Shown piece after piece: positions 47,378-57,268 of a DNA stretch of 64,000 bases. Source of the DNA: Streptomyces sp. CG4. GTDB lineage: Bacteria > Actinomycetota > Actinomycetes > Streptomycetales > Streptomycetaceae. Positions within the stretch are counted from its first letter, which is position 1. Every line of letters begins with the position of its first letter. The position numbers were made by a program, and so were the translations under genes. Location of the stretch: NCBI RefSeq assembly GCF_041080655.1, contig NZ_CP163525.1:124001-188000 (forward strand), in the 5' to 3' direction. The notes under the pieces are model-generated. The model did no database searches, was not told the DNA's origin, and saw only the letters and a list, made by a program, of their open reading frames with translations.

Positions 47378-48196
47378 TCAAGCAACGTTTGCCCTGTTCA
47401 CGACCTCGCGGAGGCGTTCGTCGGCGGCGTGATTGTTCCGCCAGATGATGTAGCGGCGGATCATGCTTCCCTGCTCCTTGTGGCTGGCGTGGTCGGTGCC
47501 ATCCAGCGCGAAGTAGCGCAGGGCGGTGAACTGCGCCTCGATCCGGTTGAGCCACGAACTGTTGGTCGGGGTGTAGGCGATCTCCACGTTGTTCGCCACC
47601 GCCCACGTCCCGACTCGCTGACACCGCTTCGTCGTCAGGTGTGGTGAGTAGTTGTCGCAGACGATCGCAATGCGTACGTCCATCGGGTGCAGCGAGCGCA
47701 GGTAACGGCAGAACTCCAGGAACTTCGACCTGTTCTTGGTCTTCTTGATGTGCCCGTAGAGCTGGTCTTTGGCCAGGCCGTAGGCGGCGAACAGGTGCCG
47801 GACCCCGTGCGGGCGGGTGTAGGTGGCGCGGCGCCGGGGCCGGGGATCGCGGCCTGGGTCCTTGTGTCTGCCGCTGCGTTCGGCCCAGTGCCGGCCGGGG
47901 TGCGGCTGGAGGTTGAGCGGCCCGAACTCATCCACGCAGAAGACGACTTCGGGCTCGCCTTCCTCGGGCATGACCTCACCGTCGGCGATCGCGTACAGGT
48001 GCTCGACACGGGCCTTCTTGACTGAGTAGTCCGGGTCACGTGAGTTCTTCCAGGTCTTCACGCGTTGAAACGAGACGCCCTCCTCGCGGAGCAGGACCCG
48101 AAGGCCCTCGTGGCTGATGTCGTCGACCACCCCCTCGGCGACCAGGAAGTCGGCCAGCTTGGCCAGGCTCCAGGCCGAGAACGGCAGGCCGTGCTC
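47378..48196 (-). pseudogene. IS630-family transposase, C-terminal part
   Basis: It carries the whole DDE core: VVFCVDEFGPLNLQPHPGRH (first Asp), IAIVCDNYSPHLTTKR (second Asp) and TPTNSSWLNRIEAQFTALRY (Glu). An HTH-like segment (LAKLADFLVAEGVVDDISHE) comes first. Joined to 52546-52870 across the duplicated GAGCACGGCC, counted once, it gives a clean 377-residue transposase. Confidence 0.85.
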
Positions 48197-48331
48197 CAAG
48201 GCCGGGTAGTTAGCGTTTTTTGCGCCCTGGCAAACAGCGGCCGAGGGGGTTCATGCGGGGGCGAAACGCGAGCAAGGGAGCCCCGTTGGAACAGGCAGTC
48301 GACCAAGACAGCTTGTTGCCGAGGAGCTCCG

Positions 48332-49271
48332 TTGTCCGAGCATTATGTCCTGCCGTTGGGCCTGACGGCTGTCTCTCGCGTGACCACTGTGGCGCAGGGC
48401 GTGTTCGCGCCGGGGCACCTGGGGGAGCTGACCGCGCTCATGTCGTTTGAACTCGTCGACGCGGTCCTGGAGGAGACCGGGAGCGTGCAGCGCCGCCTGC
48501 GTGATCTGCCGTCGCGGGTCGGCGTCTATTTCCTGCTGGCGATGTGCCTGTTCCCGGAGGTTGGCTATCAGCTGGTCTGGCAGAAGCTGACGGCGGGACT
48601 CGCCGGTCTGTCGTTCGCCACACCCACCGCGAAAGCCTTGCGTGACCTGCGCCGCAGAGTCGGCAGCACGCCCATGCGCAGGCTGTGCGACGTGCTGTGC
48701 GGGCCGCTGGCACAACCGAGGACCCCCGGTGTGCGGTTCGGGCCGTATCGCACGGTCTCCTTTGACGGCTGCGGCTCGCTGAAGGCTCCGGACACTGCCC
48801 GCAACCGGGCCTGGCTCGGCTCTCCGGGCCACGGCGGCTATCCCCTTCTGGAGCTGATGACGCTCGTCGAGACCGGGACCCGGGCCTTGATCGGCGCGGT
48901 CTTCGGGCCCACCAGCCAAGGAGAGCGAGGCTATGCCCGGCGCCTGCTGCACCTGCTGAAGCCGGACATGCTGGTGCTGTGGGACATGGGCTTTGACGGC
49001 AACGACTTCCTGGCTCAGGTGACCGCCACCGGTGCACAGGTCCTGGGCCGGCTGCGGAGCACTCGGCGCCTGCCCGTCCTCGTCCAACTCGCCGACGGCT
49101 CCTACCTGTCGGCAATCGGTACCGTCCGGGTGCGGATCATCGAGGCACAGATCACTGTGACGTGCGCGGGCGGCACCGCATTCAGTGGTTCCTACCGACT
49201 GGCCACGACCCTGACCGATGCTCGGCGTTATCCGGCTGCGGCCCTGGTGGGGCTGTATCACCAGCGTTGGG
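48332..49271 (+). CDS. IS4-family transposase, exon 1
   Basis: TTG start six bases after GAGGAG. It shows the IS4 layout: an N-terminal dimer region, TVSFDGCGSLKAPD (first Asp), LVLWDMGFDGNDFL (second Asp) and the beginning of the YREK signature, LYHQRW. The frame breaks after the first G of the next codon where the intron starts. With exon 2 (51823-52532) the protein has 549 residues. Confidence 0.85.
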
Positions 49272-49935
49272 GTGCGACACGAAGTCGCACGAGATTGAGT
49301 GAATTACCTGATCGGAGGCTCGACTTGATGTCGACAGCGTAGTTCCGGGCCAGTGCTCAAGGCCCGTCCCCACTTCGACGTGCGTCGCCGGTAACGGCGG
49401 GGTGCGAAGCTCGAAGGAGAAGCCCAAGAACCCCCGTGCCATCCGGGAGTCACAGGCAAGGGGAAGACCGGACGGGTGAACGCAAGTGAACCCCTGATGA
49501 TGCTTCGTGATCGTGGGCCCCGCCGATGGATTGCTCCAGCGGGGTGCAGGACTGGCCGCTGAGAAGCGGCAGGCGCCGGCTGAAGCCCCAACGTCAGCCG
49601 GGAGAGCATCGCCGTCCCGGAGTTTAGGGGGCACCCACCCCGGTCGTATCTCACTCGTGTGGAACGTGGAAACCCCGTTGGGGTCCGGACACGCAAGCGT
49701 CCGGTCAGCCGACCGTGAGGAAGGCCCAACTCCCCAGCGGGCACAGGATGACCCAAGAAGCCAATGCCGGTCACCGAAAGGCGGCGGGAAACCGGGGCAG
49801 ACGGCCAGCACCTCCGCTGGTCGCCCCGCATAACCGGCCGGATACGGGCTCTGCCCGGACCCGAAAGGGTGCTGACGTGGGTCAGGTGGGCCTGTGCGGA
49901 CTCGATGACCATCAACGCTGGAACCGAAGGACAAG

Positions 49936-51684
49936 TTGGACACCGTGGCGACAACATCTCCCGTGGCGGACACCGTCCAGGACGACAGTGCCGTCACGGC
50001 GAACGGACCTGAGGACGACTTCACCGACTGGCAGTCGATCGACTGGCAGGGCGCGGAGGACGAAGTACGGCGTCTGAGGCAGCGGATCTTCACGGCATCA
50101 CAGGCAGGGGACCTCAAGAAGGTCCGCAATCTCCAGAAACTGATGCTCCGTTCCCGCTCGAACACGCTGGTGAGCGTGCGGCGGGTGACGGAGATCAACG
50201 CTGGCCGCAAGACAGCAGGGATCGACGGACGGGTTGTCCTTCTGCCCCAGGGAAAGGCCGAACTGGCCGACTGGGTGCAGCTCCGGGCAGCCCCATGGCG
50301 GCCCTTGCCCGTCAGGCGGGTCTATATCCCCAAGGCCAACGGCCGTCAGCGCGGCCTAGGAATTCCCGTGATCATCGACCGGTGTCTTCAAGCCGTGGCG
50401 CTGAACGCGTTGGAACCTGAGTGGGAGGCTCGGTTCGAGCCGAGGTCCTACGGATTTCGGCCCGGCCGTGGCTGCCATGACGCGATCGGAGCGATCTTCC
50501 TGGCCGCCAAGGGCAAGAGCCCGAAGCGGCAGTGGGTCCTTGACGCGGACCTGGCAGCGGCGTTCGACCGCATCGACCATGATCGCCTTCTGGCTGCTAT
50601 CGGACAGTTCCCCGCTCGGGGGCTGGTCGAGCAGTGGCTCAAGGCGGGAGTGCTCGACCGTGGTGTTCTCGCCCCGACCGAGGAGGGGGTCCCGCAAGGC
50701 GGGATCATCTCCCCTGCGCTGATGAACGTGGCCCTGCATGGAATGGAAGAGGCTGCCGGAGTCCACTACCGCCCCACCGGTCCCCGCGCCGGTGAACTGG
50801 CAGTGGGCTCACCGACTTTGATCAGGTACGCCGACGACCTGGTGGTGCTCTGTCACAGCCGTGACGAGGCCCAGCAGGTCAAGGAGCGGCTCGCCCGGTG
50901 GCTCAGGCCCCGGGGTCTGGCCTTCAACGAGGACAAGACGCGCATCGCGCACCTCGACGAGGGCTGCGACTTCCTGGGCTTCACCGTCCGCCGCTACCAC
51001 GGCATGCTCCTGATCAAGCCGAGCAAGGCATCCGTGCGACGGATCCGGGCACGGCTCACCGCTGAAGTGCTGGCCCTTCGGGGCCAGAATGCGGCGGCGG
51101 TGATCGCCAAGCTCAACCCGATCATCCGGGGCTGGGCTGCCTACTTTCGGGGAGTGGTCTCCAGCGAGGTGTTCACCTCGCTGGACAACCACGTGTGGAG
51201 GCTGGTCTACAAGTGGGCCCGGCACACACACCCGAACAAGCCGAACGGCTGGGTGACCTCCCGGTACTTCGGCCGGTTCAACGAGTCCCGGCAGGACCGG
51301 TGGGTGTTCGGTGACCGCGAGAGCGGCCGCTATCTCACCAAGTTCGCCTGGACCCGGATCGTCAGACATCAACTCGTCATCAAAGGGGCGTCCGTGGACG
51401 ACCCGGCGCTGACCGAGTACTGGGCCTCGCGGCGACGCAGGAACAAGCCCCCGCTCAGCCCGCGCCTGCTACGTCTGCTCCAAAGGCAGCACGGCCGGTG
51501 CCCGCTCTGCGGAAGTCCTCTCCTGCACGCCGACCAGCAGCCGCAGAGCCCCCAGGAATGGGAGCAGTGGCTGCGGGCAATCCGGACGGCGGTACGCGCG
51601 AACGCGCTCACTGTCGAACCGGACGGAAGCCAGTCCGACGATCCCGTCGCCTTCCGACTCACCCACGTTCACTGCCACCGCTGA
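49936..51684 (+). CDS. Group II intron reverse transcriptase/maturase with HNH endonuclease
   Basis: A 582-residue protein. Reverse transcriptase blocks: GLGIPVIIDRCLQ (block 1-2), YGFRPGRGCHDAIGA, FDRIDHDRLL, GVPQGGIISP and the catalytic IRYADDLVVLC. The maturase X domain follows (IIRGWAAYFRGVVS), then a basic DNA-binding part and an HNH-type end with CPLCGS and a final HVHCHR. TTG 49936 has GAAGGA five bases ahead; GTG 49945 is the alternative and equals the ATG of intron 1. All motifs are intact, so splicing and retrohoming activity are plausible. Confidence 0.9.
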   Translation: MDTVATTSPVADTVQDDSAVTANGPEDDFTDWQSIDWQGAEDEVRRLRQRIFTASQAGDLKKVRNLQKLMLRSRSNTLVSVRRVTEINAGRKTAGIDGRVVLLPQGKAELADWVQLRAAPWRPLPVRRVYIPKANGRQRGLGIPVIIDRCLQAVALNALEPEWEARFEPRSYGFRPGRGCHDAIGAIFLAAKGKSPKRQWVLDADLAAAFDRIDHDRLLAAIGQFPARGLVEQWLKAGVLDRGVLAPTEEGVPQGGIISPALMNVALHGMEEAAGVHYRPTGPRAGELAVGSPTLIRYADDLVVLCHSRDEAQQVKERLARWLRPRGLAFNEDKTRIAHLDEGCDFLGFTVRRYHGMLLIKPSKASVRRIRARLTAEVLALRGQNAAAVIAKLNPIIRGWAAYFRGVVSSEVFTSLDNHVWRLVYKWARHTHPNKPNGWVTSRYFGRFNESRQDRWVFGDRESGRYLTKFAWTRIVRHQLVIKGASVDDPALTEYWASRRRRNKPPLSPRLLRLLQRQHGRCPLCGSPLLHADQQPQSPQEWEQWLRAIRTAVRANALTVEPDGSQSDDPVAFRLTHVHCHR

Positions 51685-51748
51685 CGCGGCGGCAGTGAAC
51701 CACGGTGACCAGCCATTCTGGCTGCCCGTGGGCCTTCAGGGCCTGCTT

Positions 51749-51822
51749 GAGCCGGATGCGGTTAACGCCGCCCGTCCGGTTCTGAGGGGGTGCGGCGCAG
51801 CAATGCGCCGCACCTACCCGAC
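51749..51822 (+). ncRNA. Group II intron 2 domains V and VI
   Basis: GAGCCGGATGCGG with the AGC triad pairs with CCGTCCGGTTC as domain V. TGCGGCGC, loop, GCGCCGCA forms domain VI with a candidate branch-point A in the ACCTACCCGAC tail. Confidence 0.8.
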
Positions 51823-52532
51823 AGCACGAATCGGCGTACTACGCACTCCGACACACGATCATGGACGGGCGCATCCTGCGGTCGGGCGATCGCGTGGGTG
51901 TCGAACAGGAGATGTGGTCGCTGCTGACGCTCTACCAGCTCCTGCGCACGGTGATGGTCGACGCCGCCGAGTCCCTTCCCGGCACCGACCCGGACCGCTG
52001 CGGGTTCACCATCGCCTTTCAGACAGCCCGTGACCAGGTGGTCCAAGCCGCCGGAGTGATCGCCGATGACACTGATCCGGTTGGTGTCATCGGACGCCGG
52101 GTCCTGGCCAGCCTGCTCCCGCCCCGCCGTCCACGCGTGAGCACCCGAAAGGTCAAATCGCCTGTCTCCCGGTACAACGGACGACACGAGGACGGCAGGC
52201 CCGACCACAGCCGTACCGTCACCGGCCTGGACATCACCGTCCTCGAGCCTCCGCCCCCGGAGCCCGCACTGCCCGAGGTGACCCGCCATGATCGGGACGC
52301 ACTCCCGGAGGACCGTCGCAGGGAACGAGTCCTGGCCCTGCTCCAGGAAGATCCGCACCGCCCCTGGAGAACGCGCGATATCGCCCGCCACCTCGGCGAC
52401 GTCACCCTGAGCACCATGTACAAACAGCTCAACCGATGGGCCGCCAGGAGACTCATCCGCAAAGCCGGCCCCGCCACCTACACCGCTATGCCATTCCCTT
52501 CAACTCCCTTGCCAGGCCGCAAAAAACGCTAA
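51823..52532 (+). CDS. IS4-family transposase, exon 2
   Basis: It begins inside a codon and encodes HESAYYALRHTIMDGR, the end of the YREK motif, then the C-terminal helices and a winged-helix-like tail (RDIARHLGDVTLSTMYKQLN). It ends at the right inverted repeat. It can be made only from spliced RNA. Confidence 0.85.
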
Positions 52533-52545
52533 CTACCCGGCCTTG

Positions 52546-52870
52546 GGCCGTGCTCGGCCGGCTTCGACTTGGCGATCTTCTTGATCTCCCGGCGTTCCGG
52601 GAGGGTGAAGGTCTTTGGCCGGCCACCTTTATACTTGGGATAAAGCGAGTCGAAGCCGTCAGCGTTGAAGTTGTGGAGCACATCGCGGACCCGGTCCGGA
52701 CTGGTGAACGTCACCTCGGCGATCTTCGCCACCGGCCGTCCCTGCGCGGATAACAGCACCATCTGAGCCCGCCGCCAGGTCACCACCGAACCAGTGCCTC
52801 CGCGGATGATCCGCAGCAACCGCCTGCCCTCGTCGTCATCAATCTCCCGCACCCGCACGCGTACAGCCAC
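52546..52870 (-). pseudogene. IS630-family transposase, N-terminal part
   Basis: It starts VRVRVREIDDDEGRRLLRII and has the HTH region RPVAKIAEVTFTSPDRVRDV. The break is in KPAEHG, after which the IS4 element begins. The GTG at 52870 agrees with family starts. Confidence 0.8.
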
Positions 52871-52970
52871 GTGATCATTCTGGCTGGCTGGCGCTTCCCG
52901 GCGCAGCAACTGGGCGACACATCACGACAGGGCAAACGTAGCTTGATGCGGCACTAGGCTGTCAGGCGTG

Positions 52971-53778
52971 ATGGCGATGGTGGAGCGTCTGGTGCCGGAT
53001 GGGTTGTGGGAGTTGTCCCAGCGGGTGGTACCGGCTGCTCCGGTCCGACCGCAGCGTGGCGGTCGGCGCAGGTACGGGGATCGGCAGGTGCTGGCCGCCA
53101 TCGTGTTCGTGGCCACAACGGGGTGTACGTGGCGACAACTGCCGCCCGGCTTCGGCCCGTCCGGGCCGACCGCGCACCGGCGGTTCACTGAATGGAGCCG
53201 GGCCCGGGTCTCGGGCAGACTCCGCCGTCTGGTCCTGGACGCGCTCGGTGCCCGCGGTGAGCTCGACTGGTCCCGGTGCGCGATCGACTCGGTGAACATG
53301 CGGGCGATGAAAGGGGGACCTGACGGGTCCGAATCCCGTAGACCGCGGCAAGATGGGCTCAAAGATCCACTTGGTCACCGAGCGGACCGGTCTGCCCCTC
53401 TCGATTGGCATCTCCCCCGCAAACACCGACGACAGCCAGGGGCTCGAACCCCTCGTCCGTGGCATCCCGCCCATCCGATCCCGCCGGGGACCGCGTCGAC
53501 GACGGCCCGCCAAACGCCATGGCGACAAGGGGTACGACTACAACCAACTGCGGCGGTGGCTGCGCTCTCGGAACATCACGCCGCGCATCGCCCGCAAGGG
53601 CATCGAGTCCTCCCTGCCCCTGGGCCGCCACCGTTGGACCGTGGAACAGACGGTGGCCTGGCTGGCCGGGTACCGCGGTCTGCACCGCCGTTACGAACGC
53701 AAGGCAGAACACTTCCTCGCCTTCGCCGGCATCACTGCGGCTCTCATCTGCTGGCGGCGCCTCTCACGGCAGGCGTGA
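52971..53778 (+). CDS. IS5-family transposase in two frames
   Basis: Frame one (52971 to about 53320) gives the N-terminal DUF4096-like region (FVATTGCTWRQLPPGFG) and the first catalytic Asp in CAIDSVNMRAMKGG. Frame two, from about 53321, continues without loss: DLTGPNPVDRG, IHLVTERTGLPLSIGISPAN, HGDKGYDYNQLR (second Asp), RHRWTVEQTVAWLAGYR (Glu). The switch lies in AAAGGGGG. Many IS5 relatives use a programmed shift at this place, so the gene may be functional. Confidence 0.7.
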
Positions 53779-53794
53779 TGCAGCGGGCTGCCAT

Positions 53795-54382
53795 CTACGG
53801 CACGTTCCAGGCGGAGATGAACGGTTGCCCATCCTCAGTGGCCAGGAAACTCAGAGTTCCGGGACGTGGGTGGCCCAGTACTCGGCCGGCCGACGCGTCC
53901 AGGCCCAGCCATCGCACGGTGAGTACGCGCGCTAGATGGCCGTGAGCGACCACGGCGACGTCGCCGTCGTTCAGCAGCGGCCGGATCCGGCCCAGCACCG
54001 CGTCCGTGCGGGCAGCCACCTGCTCGAGCCGCTCACCGGGATGGTCAATGTCGCCGGGAATGACGCCGTCCCGCCACAGGTCCCAGCCCGGCCGCCCCTC
54101 GCGGATCTGCGCTGCGGTCAGGCCCTCATAGCCGCCGTAATCCCACTCCACCAGGTCGGGATCGGGCCTGACGCCGGCCAAACCCGCCAGCTCGGCCGTC
54201 CGCATGGCGCGGCTCAGCGGACTACTGAACACGCCGACCAGCGGGCGCCGGGCCAACCGCGAAGCGAGCGCCTTGGCCGATGCCTCACCCGCGTCAGTCA
54301 GCGGAACATCAGTGCGCCCCGCGTGCTGGCCCGACAGGCTCCACTCAGTCTGGCCGTGCCTGATCAATATCAGCTCCCCCAT
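53795..54382 (-). CDS. Histidine phosphatase (phosphoglycerate mutase-like)
   Basis: A 195-residue enzyme with the catalytic LILIRHGQTEWS at the start, the Arg motif FSSPLSRAMRTAEL, the Glu region VEWDYGGYEGL and the second His in VAVVAHGHLARVL. It belongs to the acid/phosphoglycerate phosphatase branch; the substrate is unknown. The start at 54382 places the catalytic motif at residue 9, as usual. The upstream open part to 54412 is less likely. It lies 16 bp from the end of the IS5 gene. Confidence 0.85.
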   Translation of the reverse strand: MGELILIRHGQTEWSLSGQHAGRTDVPLTDAGEASAKALASRLARRPLVGVFSSPLSRAMRTAELAGLAGVRPDPDLVEWDYGGYEGLTAAQIREGRPGWDLWRDGVIPGDIDHPGERLEQVAARTDAVLGRIRPLLNDGDVAVVAHGHLARVLTVRWLGLDASAGRVLGHPRPGTLSFLATEDGQPFISAWNVP

Positions 54383-54483
54383 GAGCGAGCACGATATCTG
54401 ATCATGGGACACGGTGGGCCCGATTGCCCGTCTTCGCTCCCGCCATCTACCGCCACCAACTGGCCAAATAAGATGGCTTGTTA

Positions 54484-54680
54484 AGAGGACGTCCCGCTTG
54501 AAAGCGTGTTAGTTCGTGGGTTATGCCAGGTTATGGCGCTTTCGTTGGTTGCTCGTTTCGCCAGGTTCGAGATCATCGCGAGGCGGATCACGCTCTCGGA
54601 GTGCTCTGGTTTGGTCTCGTAGTCACGGGACAGTCTGCGGTGCAGCATGAGTGCCCTTGAGGCCGTTGACCAGTTTGGAG
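54484..54680 (-). pseudogene. IS5-like transposase C-terminal remnant
   Basis: LMLHRRLSRDYETKPEHSES with the helix VIRLAMISNLAKR is the end of DDE transposases of the IS5 superfamily, after the catalytic Glu. The rest is missing. Confidence 0.55.
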
Positions 54681-54718
54681 ACGGCGACCTTGGGCTGGTT
54701 GACCATATTAGGTTCACG

Positions 54719-55606
54719 GTGACGCAGCTCCGCTACAACTACCGGGCCTACCCGGATGCCACCCAGCGCTGTGCGCTGGCGAGTGCGTTCGGGTGTGCCC
54801 GCGTGGTGTGGAACGACTGCCTGCGCGACCGCAGGGAAGCGCACGCGGCGGGGCTGGCGTATGTGAAGTCGGCCGAGTTGTCCCGGCTGCGCATCACCCA
54901 GGCCAAGCGCACCGAGGAACGGTCCTGGCTCGCCGACGTGTCAGCGGTCGTCCTGCAGCAGTCCCTGCGGGACCTGGATGCCGCCTACAAGAACTTCTTC
55001 GACAGCCTCACGGGCAAGCGCCAGGGGCCGCAAGGTCGGCCCTCCCCGCTACAAGTCGAAGAAGGACACCCGGCAGTCGATCCGCCTGAACACCAACGCC
55101 TTCTCCCTCCAGGACAACGGCAGGGTGTATGTGGCCAAGGTCGGCAACCTCAAGGTCACGTGGTCGCGCCGGCTGCCGGCCGCACCCACGTCCCTGACCG
55201 TCACCAAGGACAGCTGCGGCCGCTACTTCCTCAGCTTCGTCGTGGACACGGAGCCGGACATCCTCCCCGAGCTGGAGTCGGAGGCCGGTATCGACCTCAG
55301 CCTGTCCGACGGCCGGAAGATCGACAGCCCGCGCTTCCTGCGCCGGGCGGAGAAGAAACTCAAGCGCCTTCAGCGGGAGCTGTCCCGCAAGGCCAGGGGA
55401 TCGAAGAACCGGGCCAAGGCCCGTATCAAGGTCGCACGCCGGCACGCCAAGGTGGCCAACCGGCGCCGGGACTGGCACCACAAGGCATCCACGCAGATCA
55501 TTCGCGACAACCAAGCGGTGTACGTGGAAGACCTCGCGGCGTCCGGTCTCGGCCGCACCCGGCTTGCCAAGTCCGTGCACGACGCGGGATGGTCTGCGTT
55601 CGTCAA
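54719..55606 (+). pseudogene. IS605-type TnpB, frameshifted and damaged
   Basis: From GTG 54719 the frame gives the TnpB start (QLRYNYRAYPDATQRCALAS). Near 55015 it shifts; the second frame continues GPPRYKSKKDTRQSIRLNTN and reaches RuvC-I as AGIDLSLSDGRKIDSP, which lacks about seven residues found in relatives between GIDL and SDG. RuvC-II is present as VYVEDLA. The match ends at HDAGWSAFV, so the zinc finger and last Asp are lost. It cannot be an active RNA-guided nuclease. Confidence 0.75.
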
Positions 55607-55907
55607 CGGTAGTTCATACAGTCTTGGCTTCGTAGGGTCAGAAAGGCACGCCAGCTCGCTTGGCCAGGCGGGTCAGCCTCGGGTTGCTGCGGCGGTGCAG
55701 CGAGGTCAGCACGCGCATCAGCTCCTGGTCGTCGGGTGGACCCGGGCCATCTCGGGAGCGACGTCCCACGCAACTTCGAGCGACGTGCGGCCAAGCTCGC
55801 CTTGTCCGTCTTGGCGACCGGCTCGCAAGCTACTTGCGAAAGTGTGCTCTACGGACTCTCAGCCGGAGCAGTTCGGGAGGGGTGTGTCGTGTCACCGCCT
55901 CTTCCGG
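55607..55907. other. About 300 bp without a gene
   Basis: Debris downstream of tnpB; a minus-strand piece (LTSLHRRSNPRLTRLAKR) is not recognisable. No guide-RNA-like end of the IS605 element could be made out. Confidence 0.35.
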
Positions 55908-56375
55908 CTACCGGGCTGCGGGCATGTTGCCGTCGCGCCAGTCGTTCACGCGCTTGCGGATGCTGGGGAGCATCGGAAGCGCGTCGACCTCTTCGGACAG
56001 GAACCAGCGAACATCTGTGGATTCCTCGGACACCGCCAGTTGCCCGGCCACGGGCCGCGCCAGGAAGCAGATGGAGAACTCCTGTCGCACCTCACCGTCG
56101 TCGTAGGCGAAGACATGACGGGGGTTGGTGTACGTGCCGACGATGCCGGTGATCTCTACGTCGTAGCCGGTCTCTTCGCGGGTCTCGCGGACGGCGCAGT
56201 CAGGTAGCGACTCTCCGATGTTCATGGCGCCTCCGGGCAGGGCCCACATGCCATTGTCACTGCGGCACTGGAGGAGGATGCGCCCGGAGTCGTCGACAAC
56301 GACCGTGGAAGCGGCGGGAACCAGGCTGTTCGCGGCCGGGGCGTTGGGATCATCCTCGTAGTCGCGCCTAGCCAT
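55908..56375 (-). CDS. NUDIX hydrolase
   Basis: A 155-residue enzyme. The NUDIX box is complete: GGAMNIGESLPDCAV followed by RETREETGYDV. A strand-rich start (STVVVDDSGRILLQCR) precedes it. ATG 56375 follows GGGAAAGGGAAG. It overlaps by eight bases the end of the HTH gene in front, so both are in one operon and coupled. Such pairs of an HTH sensor with a NUDIX enzyme are frequent in Streptomyces; the nucleotide substrate is unknown. Confidence 0.85.
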   Translation of the reverse strand: MARRDYEDDPNAPAANSLVPAASTVVVDDSGRILLQCRSDNGMWALPGGAMNIGESLPDCAVRETREETGYDVEITGIVGTYTNPRHVFAYDDGEVRQEFSICFLARPVAGQLAVSEESTDVRWFLSEEVDALPMLPSIRKRVNDWRDGNMPAAR

Positions 56376-57123
56376 TGGCTTCCCTTTCCCATACCGGAGT
56401 GCCCCGGTTCCACAGTTCGTCAACGTGCGACGCGAAGCGATCAAACATGCCGTCGTCCTGGTGACGACGCAGATGCAGCGTAGGGGCATCGTGGCCGACC
56501 CGGTACGTCAGCAGGGGCGTGACGATCATGTCGTCATCGAAGCGGAACACGGACAGGTGGGCGTGTCCGTCGCTGTACCTCGCGTCGATGCCCGGCTGGC
56601 TTCTGATCTTCTCCAGCTCAGCGAGGGACACGCGGATGCGGGTGGAAAGTGTGAGCGCAACGTCTTCGTCCTGCTCACGCGACCGCGTGAGATCGCTGTC
56701 GGGGTCACCGAGCAGGAACCGGACTCGGCACCCCTGGGCCGCCTTCCGCCGGAGTGCGGTGCCGAACCGGGCCTGTTCAAGCCATAGGAAGTAGTTGGTG
56801 TACCCCGCGAAGGTCAGCTCTCGTTCAGCTTTGGTGATCAGCGACCGCCACAGAGAGGCTGGGCAACCGGACCGGTAGGGATAGACGGATACGACCTCGC
56901 GGTCCGGACCGACCTTGATCGCCTTCTTCGCGGCTGCTGGCCACAACACCGCCTCGTCCTCTCCGAGTGCTTCGCAGACGGCCCACCGGTGACGGGCACG
57001 GGGAACCCGCCCGGTCTCGGTGATCCATCGGCCGACGGTCTTGATATCGACGTCGCACTTCTCCGCCAACTGACGATCTGTCATGCGAGCTTGGAGCATC
57101 GCACGGCGCAGAGCCTCATTCAC
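56368..57123 (-). CDS. HTH regulator with PLD-like/DUF5919-type C-terminal domain
   Basis: A 251-residue protein. Residues 1-60 are a Cro/CI-type HTH (MTDRQLAEKCDVDIKTVGRW). The C-terminal 170 residues (ELTFAGYTNYFLWLE, VRFLLGDPDSDLTRSRE, HAHLSVFRFDDDMIVTPLL) look like the phospholipase-D-like sensor fold found in such regulators. GTG 57123 has GGGGG at the right distance. It shares an operon with the NUDIX gene and is divergent from a coupled set of small genes at 57269-57935. Confidence 0.75.
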   Translation of the reverse strand: MNEALRRAMLQARMTDRQLAEKCDVDIKTVGRWITETGRVPRARHRWAVCEALGEDEAVLWPAAAKKAIKVGPDREVVSVYPYRSGCPASLWRSLITKAERELTFAGYTNYFLWLEQARFGTALRRKAAQGCRVRFLLGDPDSDLTRSREQDEDVALTLSTRIRVSLAELEKIRSQPGIDARYSDGHAHLSVFRFDDDMIVTPLLTYRVGHDAPTLHLRRHQDDGMFDRFASHVDELWNRGTPVWEREANG

Positions 57124-57268
57124 TGGTACCCCCAGGGACGTTAGGCACGCTTCACACGGTACACGTACTCCGTGCCTAACGGTCGCGGAACGCAGTAGGA
57201 ACGCACCGCCAGGGGCGGAAGTGTGGTGATGGACAAGACCCCCGCGACCGCGCGAACGGCCCGGGGGC

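Larger units (their letters stand above)
49272..51822 (+). mobile_element. Group II intron 2, complete
   Basis: 2551 bp, 5' GTGCGACACGAAG and 3' CTACCCGAC. Splicing at these points restores LYHQRWEHESAYYALR of the IS4 transposase, including the catalytic Glu. The 5' non-coding part (about 660 bp, domains I-III) and the order of domain IV ORF, V and VI are all in place. It is the sister of intron 1 (7727-13456). Confidence 0.9.
48197..52545 (+). mobile_element. IS4-family element carrying a group II intron
   Basis: The ends are 28-bp perfect inverted repeats (CAAGGCCGGGTAGTTAGCG, then TTTTTTGCG) that continue with CCTGGCAA after one mismatch. The flanks are the 10-bp direct repeat GGCCGTGCTC at 48187-48196 and 52546-52555, within the size range of IS4 duplications. 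The element is 4349 bp including the 2551-bp intron. Confidence 0.9.
47368..52956 (-). mobile_element. IS630-family element containing an IS4 element
   Basis: Terminal inverted repeats GTGCCGCATCAAGC with ACGTTTGCCCTG (one mismatch between) lie at both ends, each bordered by TA, the usual IS630 target duplication (47368-47369, 52955-52956). The transposase reads leftward and is cut at a duplicated 10-bp sequence. Without inserts the element is about 1.2 kb. Confidence 0.85.
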
